Origin: Allomyces macrogynus ATCC 38327
Lineage: Eukaryota; Blastocladiomycota; Blastocladiomycetes; Blastocladiales; Blastocladiaceae
Reading direction: 5' to 3'
Assembly: GCA_000151295.1 (NCBI GenBank)
Contig: GG745358.1
Coordinates: 487,916 to 551,915 of the forward strand
Length of the DNA: 64,000 nt
Shown: positions 43,301-55,925 of the stretch, in pieces
Layout of the letters: each line of letters starts with the position of its first letter
Numbering within the stretch: position 1 is the stretch's first letter
Program-made: the position numbers and the translations under genes
The notes under the pieces: model-generated
Seen by the model: the letters and a program-made list of their open reading frames with translations, nothing else
Database searches by the model: none
What the model was told of the DNA's origin: nothing

Positions 43301-46300
43301 AGCTGGGGCCGAGGCGCGTACCGTTTGGGTTCCTTGCGCGGCCACCGAATGCCGAGCTGGGCGCGCCGACGGCGCCGGTGGCCGCGAATGCAGCAGCTGC
43401 GGGAGCCCAAGGGTCCGGGACGAGCGATGCGACCGTGGCCCCCGTGAACGGCACCGCCGTCGCGCAAATCATTTCGGCCGCGACGCAGTGGTCGGGCGCC
43501 GACAAGGACAAGGCGCGGTTTGAAGGGGATGATCCTGCAGGCACCGCCGGCGGCGGTGGTGCCGCGGCCGACGACGACGTGACGGACCGTGCACTCGTCG
43601 AGCCCGGGTGCACGACCGAACGGATCCCGCTCGTCTACGCGCACGCGAATGCGACCTACAAGAACTTGTTCAGTGTTGCTGACGGAACGCCGCTCGCCGA
43701 CCGGATGCCCGAGTCCGAGTTTCTCGTGCACGCGCCTGTCATCTTGGACGTGGTCGAGCCGCACCGGATTCGGCGCGTCACAGCGCGGATCATGTCGATC
43801 GACAAGTGTTTTGAGCCGGTCGCCGTGCACCATTTGGGGTATCTGAGTCCAGGCGCGCGGTTCAATATTCATGTCCGGAAACGGCGTATTGTGCGGCCGA
43901 GGACGGGTAGTGCGGCGGGATTTGATGCGAGTTTGGCCGCGATGGAGGCCGTGCGTAGATCCCATGTCGCGATTGCGTCGGCGGGCGCGTCGTCGTCGCG
44001 GCTCAGCAGCCACGATCCGATTACCGCGCAGGCGCAAGCCATGATGGGTAGCGGGCGGCGGCTCAGTTCGGCTGACCCGGTGGGTGCGAGCCGCCCTTCC
44101 GGGATCGGTAGCGATGACGAGGACGACAACGAGTGGATGACCGTGCAGCTGCAAGTCGAAGAGGAGACTTCGAACCCGTTCAACCTCTTGCGCGCGTGGC
44201 ACAATGGTCAAATCGCGACGAGCGCGGCCTCGGCGGGCCAGACGGCCGACGGCACCCTGTTCTACGCGCCGCCCGCAAATGTCTCGCCGATGCCCGTCGG
44301 GTACACGTCGACCGGCGAGCCGTACTATGCCGCGCCGCAGTCGCTCAAGCCGATCCCCGCGGGTCTACTGCCAAACGGCACGCGGTACTACCACACGGGC
44401 CCGCTTGCCGTGTCGGGTTGGGACTCGACGGTACCGGGCACGCACACGCTCGCCGGATTTGATTTCCACGGAAAACCCATCTTCTTACCACGCGGGTGCA
44501 AGATCCCGACCCCATCCGGGTACACGCGCATGGGCGTGCCCTACTACGACCTGTCGACGATTTTGATCGAGCGCGGGATCTTGGTGCAGGACCTCGACTC
44601 GCAACTGACGCCGGACGTGCCGGGGAAAGTGACCGAGGCATTGCGGTCGCCGACTTCTCCTGCATGGAGCCGCATCACGACCTACATCCAGTCGGTCGAC
44701 GACAGCAAGAACCTGTTCCGGTCGGCAAGCTTTGACGGAGTCACGCAAGTCTGGTGGCCGGCGAACCCGGCGCGCGGGCGGAACATGAACTTGCTCGACC
44801 AGTCGCTGCAGTTCATTCGCGACTACGAGGATTTCGGGCACTTGAAGGCACCGAGTATCAAGACGGTCCTCGAACCGCCGGCGCTCACGTTCCAGTCGGT
44901 CACGGGCGTCGTGACACGGCCATGTATCCTCAAGTTTCGCGCGTTGCGCGGCGATTACGACGAGCGCGATTATTTCTTTACGGTCGAGCCGATGGAGATA
45001 TTCTCGGTCGATGTGTTCCATGTGCGCCTGCAGGGCGAGGGGATCGTGCAGGTGCGCGTGTCGTGCCATCCGGCCAAGATGAAGTTCATGCAGGTCGAGG
45101 GCGCCCTCGCGCTGATTGATGCGACGGGACGACGGCTCGTGGCATGTAAATTGTCGGCACTGCGCAAGTCATTTGTCAAGGTGTCGCCGCTCAACGTGCA
45201 TTGTGGGTGGGTGTTGCCGAACCAGCTGTCGACGTTTGCTGTGACGTGCGAAAACGTCAGCACGTCCTTGGTACGCTTTTCCCGCTTTCATTCACGATGC
45301 GGAACTTGGACAAGATTTGACGCTCGATCGGTTTCATAGGTTCATTTGCAGTTTCAGCGGCCCACCAACTCGTTCTACATGGTCGACGACGGCATTAAGC
45401 TGCAGAGCCACGAGTCCAAGACCGTCAACATCTCGTTTGAACCAGCGGTCGTGGGCGCGTACGAGTCCAAGTTTCTCATCGAGGCGCCCGGCGGCGAAAT
45501 CATCACGATCCACTTGGCTGGCGTCTGTGGCGTACCGCTCGCTATTCACCCGGAATCGAGGGCCGACTCGGTCCTTGGGCCCGACGTGCTCGCGCGCGAG
45601 CGGTCGGCGTTCGTCTCGCGCGTCTTCAAGATCATGGCCAATGGCGAGTCGGTGTTGGGCGTGGCTGAGAGACATGTCAAGGACCGGTCCGAGCAAAACC
45701 TGTTCTCGTCTCTGCTCTACGCAATGGACCCGATTGGCCGCCGGCGCAACCACATCACGGTCGACTTTGGGATTGTCGACGCGTCGACCATGTTACCACA
45801 ACAGGGCGACTTACGGTCCACGGCCAGTTTGTGCCTGACACTGTTCAACGTTTCGACCGAAGCACTGACGTGCTCGTTGCACTCGACGAGCCCGGCGCTC
45901 AAGTTTGATTCGCTCGTGCGTGTCGCACCGCACAAGGCCAACACGATCCAGCTCGACTTGACAGTCAAGACACCCGGCGAGTTCCAGGCAATGATTACGC
46001 TCACGTGCCCTGGGTTCACGTCGGTTCCGTGCCTTGTCAAGGCATTTGTCGGATGCCCCGCCATCATTCACAGTCTGCCGACGGCGTGGATGCCTCCCGT
46101 ATTCCCGGGCCACGGCACCAGAATAACGATGCCGGCCGTCAACATGCTCGATGCCGCTGTCGAGGCCACGATCGAGCTCACATCGAGCTGTCCCTGTTTT
46201 TCGTGCGTGCCCACGGGCACGACGACCGCCGACGTCATGTCGCTCAGTCACCGGCGCTCGAGTATGGTGCCAACGGGACTGGGCGAAAAATCATCGATGC

Positions 46301-49300
46301 GTCTGCATTTTCCGCCACATGCTGTTACGACGTTTGACGTGCACTTTGAAAACGTCGGCACGACCGTCGAATTTGCGTCGGTCCAGCTCGTGGTCGCGGG
46401 CCAGCGGTCGCCAAGCGTGACCGTGATTTGCATGCCGCTCTGGGACGCACTCGTCATCCAGGACCTCGAGGCGCTCACGCACTGGATGGAGCAGTCATCG
46501 ATCAACGCGCCGCTCCCGCCAGTCCTGTCCCCGCCGCCACTCATCAATAACACGCCGCGCATGGTCCCACCACCAACAATGACGCTCAAGGCGCGGATTC
46601 CGGCACCCAAGCTCGTCAGCCAGCAGCCCGTCACGCTCTACAACCCGAGCCCAAACGTCTCGACTTTGCACCTGCTTCTCGCGCCCGGGTTCGCGCTCGC
46701 CAAGCAAGCCAGCCATGTCGTGCGCGTGAACGCTGGCGACACGATCCACGTGCACGTTGCGTTTCAGACCGAGCACATAGCCGAGAACCACGCGTTCCTG
46801 ATCGCATACCCGGACCAGGCCGTGCCTATCGCCATGCCGCTCGTCACATGCCCACTCCTCGCCGTGTTTCCGCCGCCTTCGCCCATCACGCGCGAAGTTC
46901 TCTTGGATTTTGGGACTATCGAGTCGGGCTCAGCCAAGACGTCGGCTTGGTGTATTCGGTCAGCGCTGCTATGCAATACCCGCGACCAGCCGGTGCTGTG
47001 GACGTGCCGGTTGCTCGCGACCAAGGGGCGGCACGTGCCGTTTGAAGTGCTCGTCTCGGCGGGCGAACTCAAGGGGATGGCCACGGATCGGATCGCGTTT
47101 GCGGCGGTGCCGACCGTGCAGGGCACGTTTGATGCCACGTGCGAGATTATTGCCAAGGAGCACTTGACGGCGCCGCCCGTCGTCGTGTGCCAGGTCGTCC
47201 TCCGCGCGCATGTTGTCCTGACACAGGTCTTGGGCTTGCCCGAGGCCTACGATTTTGGCAGCTGTGTTGTCGGCAGCGTCCAGGAAACGCGCATCACGCT
47301 TGAAAACATTGGCAATGTCGTGGCCAAGGTTGCGTTCCTCGCGCGGCCGCCGTTTGACGTGACGCCCAATTCGTTCTCGCTGCAAATTGGCGCGCAGCAG
47401 CAGGTGCTGATCCAGTACTCGCCGACCGAGTCGTCCAAGGACTCGCTCAACAAGGTCGCGTGCTTTATCAACCACAAGGTGGCCATGCTGCGCGTGCTCG
47501 GCAAATCAGGGTTTGTTGAGCTCGTCTCGAACAACCACCACAACTTGCTCGATTTCGGGTCGGTCTCGTCGACCTACATTGCCTGGATGAACGTCTACTT
47601 GACCAACCGTGGCACGTTGCCGCTGCGGCTCGACCATATTATCTCGAGCAATCCGCAGATTTTGTCGCTCGAACTCGTGAGCAAGCAACTCGTCGTACAC
47701 ACGTCCACGCTGCGGCACCAGCGCGACGGTTGGTCGCTGATCAAGAGCAAAATCAAGGCGCTTGCACTGATTGGACACTTTTTGCGGCACAAGCTCAAGT
47801 CGGTCGCCGTGGTCCATGGCGCTGCAGGCCAAACGAGCTCAGAGCGCGCCGTGGCGCGCACCACCACCCGACTGGCCATTTCGCGGTCCGACACGGTGCA
47901 CCTGTCGGATCTGGTGACTAACCCAGACGACCTGGTCCTCGAGCCGATGCACTCGTTTGCGCTGCGCGTCGGGTTCAGCACCGTGCACCAGACACGGCAA
48001 ACGACCGACCTCAATTTCCACTACAGCCCGCTCGTGTCGAACGGCGCCGCGCACTTAAGAAAAGTGCTCAAGTTCACCGTGACGGGGTTCATTTACCGCG
48101 TCGTCGAGTTTTACCCCAAGGGGATCGATTTCGGGCTCACGCCCGTCTCGTTTGCGTCCACGTCGCTGCAGCACCTGTTCTCGTCGTCATCGGATCCCAA
48201 CGAGTCGACGCGGATGGCGCGGTCAGGGTGCCACCAGCTGCGCATTTCGAACCTCAGCATCGAGACGCAGACTGTCTCGCTTATGCTCGCCGCGTCGAAC
48301 GTGCCGAGCTCGGTCGCGTCGCAGCTCGGGTCGTCGACGGGCACGTTCGACTCGCACGCCATGTCACGGGGCGCGCGCCCGCCGAGCGCGTCTGTCACCA
48401 ACAACACGGTCGGCGGCGGTGGGAGTGGCAGTATGCATTCGGCATTCCGCATCGACGGACGCAACTGGACGCTCGGTCCGGGCGAGTCTGTGCGAATTCC
48501 CGTGCGGTTCCTGCCGGCGCAGCCGCAGACGCAGTACCGTGGCGAAGCGCTCTTTCAGCACAGTCATGGCGTGACGATTATTCGGTTCTCGGGGACTGGC
48601 GCGAGCGCCGAGGTGACGCACGGCACGCGTGTGCATTTCGGCGCTGTGTCGATTCACCGTGAGGGACGTGTGCGGTTCCAGGTTGTGAACAAGGGCTTGC
48701 TCGGCACGCCAATTCACTTCCAGATGAAGGAGGCCGGCACGTTCCGGTTCGACTCGGCCGATCCGTACGACCTCGAGGAGCATTTGGATGCCGGCAGTGT
48801 GATTGACTTGGCTTTGTTGTGCTATTGCTCGCAACAAGTACCGTCGATTGCGTCGTCGATGCGCGTCAACTGGAAGCGCGCGCCGGGCGAGCCGTGGGAG
48901 AGCCAGGACGTGCACTTGACGGTGGATGTCGGGTACCCGATGTTTGCCGTCGACCAGATGGAGCTCGACTTTGGCGTGACGTACACAAAGAAAGTGCTTG
49001 AGATTCGCATTCGCAACGATGGCAACGCCAATTGCGCGTGGGAAATCAAGGCCGCGCCAATTTTGTCGTTTTCCCCGACCAAGGGTCTCCTGCTGCCGCA
49101 GTCGCACCATGTCGTGCACGTCGCATTCCAGCCGCACAGCTTTGATTCGCTCGAGACCAATATCGACTTTGTCACGGACGCGGGAACCAAGACGATTCTC
49201 GCGTATGGAATAGTTGGCGTGCCTTACTTGCACATTCCCGAAGAGTTTACGCTTGTCGATTTCGGGATTGTCGAGGTCAACGAGACGCACGAGCAGACCA

Positions 49301-52300
49301 TTGTCATGACCAACACGGGCACCAAGCAGATCGACATGTCGATGGCCCTCGAGCAGGACGAGCCCGTGTTTGCAATTGAGCCCGAGCAAGCGTTCATTGA
49401 CCCAGGGGCCGAATTGACTGTCAAGGTCACGGCCAGCCCGCAAATCTTTGCGCGCGTCTACTCGTGTCAGTGGGTCGTGCGTACCACTGACGGCGAGCGG
49501 TACGACGGCGGGTTCTCTTGCGTTGGCGGCAAGGCCATTGTCGTCATGTCCAAGCTCTTCGACACGGGATCGCGGCCCAACACGGTCCCGCGCATTTTCA
49601 GTGCCGGTAGCCGCGTGCCCTTGACGTCGTCGCAACTGGAACTGCAGCCTACTGTCCCGCCGCGCCATTTCGCATCGCAGGCGCTCCTGGCTGTGCAGCG
49701 GCACGTCGAGACGCTCAAGGACGTGACGGCGCAGCTGTCGTCGCCCGAGGCGCACCAGCTCGAGCAGGAGATTCGGCACCTCGATGAGCTGCGGCAAGCG
49801 CAGTCCAAGGCGTCGCTTTCGTCACGGCCGACTACCACGTCGGTCTCTAACAATACGGGCGGGATTGGGACGCCGATCAACGCGACTCGGCCGTCGACGC
49901 GCGGCGCTGCTGGCGGTGGTGGATCGAGACCGCACAACCAGAGTGGAGCTACGTCACCGCTGCCGCCCATTTCGCCGCGCCCGGTTGGGATTCGGAGCCC
50001 ACGCCCGACGTCCGTGTCGACGGCCAAGCTGCGGTTCATGGAAGGGTCGCTGTTCAACCTGCAAGATGTCCGTGCCCCAATCGAGCAGTTGTTTGCCAAG
50101 TCCGAGGGGATCATGAAGCGGCTCGAATGGACGGCCGATGGAGGCCATGGTCCCGGTACGGGGTCGCGCGCGACGCTGCAGGTGCCCGCGTCTGACCGGT
50201 TGTCGGATGCGGACCCGTCCAGCTTGGACTCGCTGTCTGACGACCTGGGTGCGTCGCCGGCCAAGCCTAAAGCGCGGTTCAAGGGCCCAGCTCCGGTCGC
50301 CGACACGATTGATGCGGCCGCGGCCAAGGCCATCTCGCCCGAGGAGATTCAGCGGCACATTGAAGAATCCAAGGCCGCGATTGAGCTCTTGCAACAGCAC
50401 ATTCCGCACCTCAACGACTCGAAAAACGTGCACATCCTCGAAACGGCGGTTGGGCAGCTCATGGAGTCGACCAAGGTCCTCGAGCAAATCATTTACGTGC
50501 CCGAGGAGGACGAGAACGCTGCAGTGGCGAGCGACGCGCAAGACGCCGGTCCGAGAATTTCCAAGGTGTTTGAGCTCGGTTTGCTCAAGGGCAATGATGT
50601 TCTCGAGGATTTCATTATTTTCGACCTGCCCAACCTTGGCAACATGCCGTTCCCGTTCACCATGTCCGTGCAGCCTGCCAGTATGGTCAACTATTTCCGA
50701 ATCAAGCCCGACGCCGGCGTCATTCAGCCTGGCGGCAGCGTTCCGTTGCTCGTCACGTTCAAAGCTGCCGATGCTGGCGAATACCGCGCCGAATGCAGCA
50801 TCCTGTACAAGGGGCAGCCGCAGCTCCGGTTCATGGTCACGGCCAAGGTCGGCAACCCGAAGATTGAAGTCCAGTCCCTCAACCTCAACTTTGGGCTCGT
50901 GGTCAAGGGCTCATCAGTCACGCTGCCGTTCCGCATCTCCAACTCCGGCACGTACCGCGACACGATCGAGTTTGCGCTCGACTCGCCAGCGTTCTCGCTC
51001 GACTACCCGGAACGCAACGTGCGGCTGCACCCGGGCACTGACGTGGTCTTGCCCGTGCGGTTCAGCCCGATCCACGACGAAGCGTATCAGACCAAGTGGA
51101 TGATTTTCCCGGCGTCGCGTGCCGCCTTTTCCGTGGTTCTCGAGGGAGTCGGTGCTGCGCCCGTCGTGCGCGTGTCCCCGGCCAAGCTCGCGTTTGGCCA
51201 AGTCTTTGTCGCGAGCCCCAAGGCCATGGCGGTGCAGATTACAAACTCTGGCAACTGGGTCGCGTCGTTGCTGCCGCGTTTGACGCACCCGAACTTCACC
51301 ATGATCGCCAACGAGAAACCCGTCCAGCCGGGCGACTTTTTGGAGGTGGAGCCCAAGGCCACGCTCACGATGAGCGTCGTCTTTGCCGCTGACCACCAAG
51401 TCGATGCGACGGCGCAGCTCGTCATCGAAGAGAGCATGACGCTGCAGCGCAGCACGGTGCAGCTGGCCGGGTACGCGGGCGCATTTGATGTCGCCGCTGA
51501 TGGCGAACTCAACTACGGCAACTTGAAGGTCGAAGACTTGGCGAGCCGCGACATGGCCGTGCAAAACCGCGGCGATTTCCCCGTGCAAATGCAGCTGGCG
51601 CTCGACCCGCCGGAACTGTGCGAGACGTTCACGGTCATGAGCGGCACGCAGCTCGTGTGGTCGGCCGCGGCCTCGGGCAGCACGCTCGACTTGGCGCCAG
51701 GCGCCGCGGTCACGCTCACAGTCAACACGTGCCCGAAATCGTCAATGACCGTGGCGGGCAGCTTGACAGTCTTGGCATCGAGCACGATTGACGGCGTGCG
51801 CAAGGAGAAGTCGTACATCTTCCCATTCTCGTACTTTGCGTTTGACAATCCGATTGTCGTCGACAAGCGCGACGCCGTGCTCGATATTGGCGTGTGGGCT
51901 GTCGGCAAAGTGCATTCGATGCCGCTGTCGATCACCAACTTTGACAACCGCGACGCGATTATTCGCGCGCGGCTGGAACCCGTCGAGGTGCCGGGTGCTG
52001 CCAAGGACGGCAAGGCCGAGACCAAACCCGGCGCCGTCAAGGGCGCTGCTGCCGCGAAAAAGAAGAAAAAGGACGACGACAAGGGCAAGGCTGGTGCGGC
52101 CGGCGCCGGCCCCAATGGCGGTGCAGCATGGCAGACGTGCTGGTCGCTGCCGACCAAGGAAATTCCGCTGCGCAGATCGCAGACCGACGCGCTCGTCGTT
52201 GATTTCATGGCCTCCGACTTGCCGGAAATGAGCCAAGAGGCGTGGCTCAAGCTCGAGTACTCGATGGATGGCGGCGTCACGTTTGCGCCGCTGCACGTCT

Positions 52301-55043
52301 ACCATGTCAAGGGCAAGAGTGGGCGGCCGAATGTGGTCTTGGTCGCGCCCATGATCGACTTCAAGTACATTCCGTGCGGGACGACGGAGACGCGGGACCT
52401 CGAGTTTCGAAACGACGGCACGGCCAATGCCGAGTGGGCCATCGCGAATGGGTGGAGCAACGATGACGTGTTCCTGCTCGCTGCCGACACGCCGCGGCAA
52501 GGACTGTTGCGGCCGGGCGAGACGGCGTCGGTGCCCGTCCAGTTCAACGCGGCCGTCACGTTCGAGTTTTCGAGCGAAATGACGATCATCACCGAGCCCG
52601 AGAAACTCAAGGCCGCGCTCCACGGCCAAGGGTGTATTTACCGCATCTACACGGCCGGGTTGCCCAAGGAAATCTCGCTCACGGCCGACATCAATGGCGA
52701 CCAAATCAAGTCGACGCTCATGCTTTGCAACGACTGCGTGTTCAGCGTACCAATCGACTTGACCGTCGAGGACCCGCACCAGGGCCCTTACCAGCACAAC
52801 TTGGCGGCGAACCCGTCGAGAATCGTGCTACTGGGCAACGCCACGACCGAAGTGCTCAGTGCCGACCGGGCGAGATTGGACGTGGACATTGAGCTCGCGC
52901 CCGTGCAAGCGACCGACCCAGCCGCATTGGTCTCGCTCGTACGCGACGGACTGCAATACTTTGTGCACTTGCGCTCGTCGGCCTTCCGCGACGTCACAAC
53001 GATCCCCGTGCGCGTCTACTTCCCCGTGCGGCCCGTAACGTGCAGCTTGCCCGACATTCAATTTGCCGACTGCATGTACGACAGTGGCAAGTCGGTCGTG
53101 CTCACGCTCAGCCACCAAAACCGGTTCGCGATCCCGCTGGCCGTGCGGTCCACGCACGAGCTCGTGGTCGTGCAGGAACCGATTCCGACGGACCTCAAGC
53201 CACACAGCAAGACGGAAATGACGGTTGTACTGCGGCCGCGGGTGTACGAGCGCGACGAGGACATTCCAACCTCCCTTGCCATATCGGGCACGCTCGAGCT
53301 GGCGCTCGGCGGTCTGCTCCCAGCAATTGAGATCCCCATATCTGGCCGTCTCGTCGACCTGCAAGACCCGCCCACATTCGAGGACATGGATTTCGGCCCC
53401 GTATTCTTGACCACCTCGCAAGAACGCGTCATTTCGTTCAAGAACTGGGGCCGGCGCCCACTCGAGTACCAAGTGATGCTGCCCGAGCACCCGCCCGCGG
53501 CATTCAGTCTCGACGCGAGCAAGCTCAAGGGCCACCTGGCAGCACGCGCGCCGTGCACGATCCCGATCACCTTCCAGCCGACGGTTGTGGCCACCGTCAC
53601 CATGCCCGTGAGTCTTGTTACGACCCTCGGCGCCTTTTCGTTCGACGTTTACGCGCAGGGTATTCTCCCAACCGTCGACGTCGCACCACACGACCTCGAT
53701 TTCGGGACCGTCGGCGCCGGGTTTGCGGAAATGCACGCGGTCACGCTGCACAATACATCCCCACTGCCCGTACGCGTCACGTGTGCCGTCCAGCCCGTTG
53801 GCGAGGACGCTGCGAGCGTGAGCCTGTTCACGGTCACGCCGCCGACGCTGTTGCTCGAGGTGGACGAAAAGCAGACGGTGAATATCGCGTTTGATGCGCA
53901 GGAGCCCGGGATGGCGGGACGCGCTGTCTTGACTGTTACGGCGCTCGACGACCAGGTGCTGGGGACGTGCCGCGTGCAGGGGAGGACGGGGACGATGGCT
54001 GTGACGTGTGCGGTGGCCGGGTCGACGATCAAGTTCCCGGCGCTCGAGGCCATGGAAGTGAGGAGAAGTGTAGTTGAGGTCGCGAACCCGGGCGAGATTC
54101 CCGTGTTGGTCGCGTTTGGTGACGATCAGTTGCAGCCGGTACCGGCGGGCCGCGAGCTAGAGGGCAAGGCATGTCGAGCTTCGCGCGCGTCCTTTCTGAT
54201 TTTGGGCCCGGTTCCTGACGATCATGTTTTTTCACATGTTTAGACGGGGTGCGTGTCTTTTGGTTGCAAGCCCCATTCGGCGACGATCCCGCCGGGCGGC
54301 ACGGCCAAGTTCACGCTCTCGGCCACGGGCATGCGCGAAGGTCAAGACTCTCGCGCGTTGAGATTGATCACGCCGCAGCTCGTGAAGCCGATCGTGTTCG
54401 AGTTCTTGGCCGAGGCCAAAGTGACACGCACGCAGGATATGCGCAATCTGCAGCAGTTTGCCAAGGTGCGTTCTCATTCCAATGCACTGTTCCGGTCCAG
54501 ACCTGTTGCTCATCTTCGGCGCCCCTACAGGCCGACTCGTCGATCGAGGACAAGCTCTCGATTGAATACGAGGAGAGACCCAAATTCAAGTCAGACGAAG
54601 GCATTTGGAAAGCGCTCCTCCCGATCGTCAAGATCAACCGGTACACAGTGGGCCTCGGCAACAACCACCCGCGGATCGCCTTTGTCGAGGTACGCACCTC
54701 TCACCCCCACCCCCACTCCCTCCTGGAACCCTCCCCACTCACCCACCTCATTCCCTAGCCCGGCACGCACCGCCCCTCCGTCGCAAACGTTCTCACGCGC
54801 CCCGCCGCGATCCCGGCCGCCAACTTACCCAAGAAAACGGGCGGTGCGGGGGCCGCGTTCATCAAGCGGCCACCCGTCGCGCACCGAGGCCCCGCCGCGC
54901 CCGTGGCACCGCCAAGGGTCCCGCCGGAAGTCGCGGCCGCACATGCCGCGCGCGAACGTGATCGGCGTGCGGCACTGGCGCAGATTGCGCCGGTGGAGCG
55001 CGTCGTGCAACCGCAGGGGAGTAAGAGGGATCGGTACAAATGA
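40317..55043 (+). CDS. Giant ASH/MSP-repeat ciliary protein (HYDIN-like)
   Basis: Exons 40317-40997, 41062-45270, 45340-54138, 54244-54465, 54531-54689 and 54759-55043 close in frame to 4,784 residues. Layout: disordered Ser/Pro/Gly-rich N-terminus (1-215); helical HEAT-like region (about 440-770); Ala/Pro-rich linker; short GYTxxGxPYY-type repeats (about 1300-1390); then from about 1500 a long chain of immunoglobulin-like ASH/MSP domains, each with a strand such as LDFGTI, LLDFGSV, LDFGVT, VDFGIV, LNFGLV, LAFGQV or LDFGTV. Two coiled-coil inserts (about 3080-3120 and 3300-3357) and a lysine run (near 3868) break the chain. HYDIN, CFAP47, CFAP65 and CFAP74 share such domains and build the flagellar central pair; which of these is the ortholog I cannot say. 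HYDIN fits the size best, but the N-terminal half is unfamiliar. Confidence 0.85.
41380..41700 (+). other. In-frame compositional anomaly inside the giant gene
   Basis: About 320 bp are open in the gene frame yet translate to Arg/Gly/Pro-rich text (VRGWVVGRWVGTCSKAF, LGLGPRRELGRRRYFPVF) unlike the acidic sequence before and helical sequence after. It contains several G and C runs. It may be an in-frame intron (a GTGCGC donor at 41396 and CAG ends near 41690-41700), an inserted element, or real but disordered protein. Confidence 0.45.
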
Positions 55044-55925
55044 GAAGGAGGGACTGGTGGGTGTGGGAAGGCGTGGGAAGGTGTGGGAAGGATGGCAAGA
55101 CTGGGGGAGAGAGTTGTACTGATACATTTGGTTTGGCAATGGCCGGTATTTTGTTGGAGCATCATTTATCGCGAGTGGAACGACATGGATGAGCCTTGAG
55201 AGGTTTGAAGTTGGCCAGAGTGTTCGGCGACGTTGTAGTCGCTGGCGGCCGGCCGTGGGTGCCTCGATAGAGGCACCTCGCGCGACATGTGTTCCTGCGA
55301 CTGATCGCTTCGGCTCAGTTCTTCTCCACCGTGTGAAAATTGGTCAGGTTGTGAAGTGGCATCGCGGAAGGACATGGCTTTGAATGTGCGCCGCCAAGGC
55401 GTGGGGTCGTCGAGTGTGTCGGTACGGGCTTACAGGCGTGGATGGCATTCATCATGAAGTGAGCAAAAATGAAGTACATTTAGAAAACTACCACAATCGA
55501 CACAATGTGTTGCAACAAACGAGAGAGAGAGGGAGCACGGATGGTTCGAGGGACGACGGTGTGGAAGAGTGGACCGTGCACGGTGCACAAAAAAGGGACA
55601 CAGATCAGGGGAGGGAGAGAAGAGAGGAGAACGGATGGATCATGAACGGATGTGAACACGAGAAATGGTTGTCGAGAGGATCAGGGAACGGATCAGGGCG
55701 CAGCACGGCGACAAGACGCCGGCAGAGAAGCGGGCAGGATCCGCAGCAACAAAAAGAGCGCGCCAAATTGCGAACGAGGCCAAAAATGAGGTAATGGGTT
55801 GCAAAAAGAAGAGCGCGCGGGTAGTGCCGAGTGGGAGCAAAAAACACAAACAAAACGGTTGCGAGTCGAGCGGCCTTGGGTACGGTTTGATCGCCGGCTT
55901 GACAAGTTTGTCCATGATCGACATT
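55044..55925. other. Convergent intergenic stretch
   Basis: 880 bp between the 3' ends of the giant gene and the secreted-protein gene. A+G-rich on the + strand from 55500 to 55830, likely 3' UTR of the minus-strand gene. No gene seen. Confidence 0.45.

Noticed and set aside
42880..44211. 443-codon open frame on the minus strand
   Set aside because: It is antisense to the giant ASH gene and Arg-rich, a GC shadow of strongly biased codons.
52828..53751. 307-codon minus-strand frame
   Set aside because: Antisense to clear ASH-domain coding sequence; composition His/Arg/Asp-rich as expected of a shadow.
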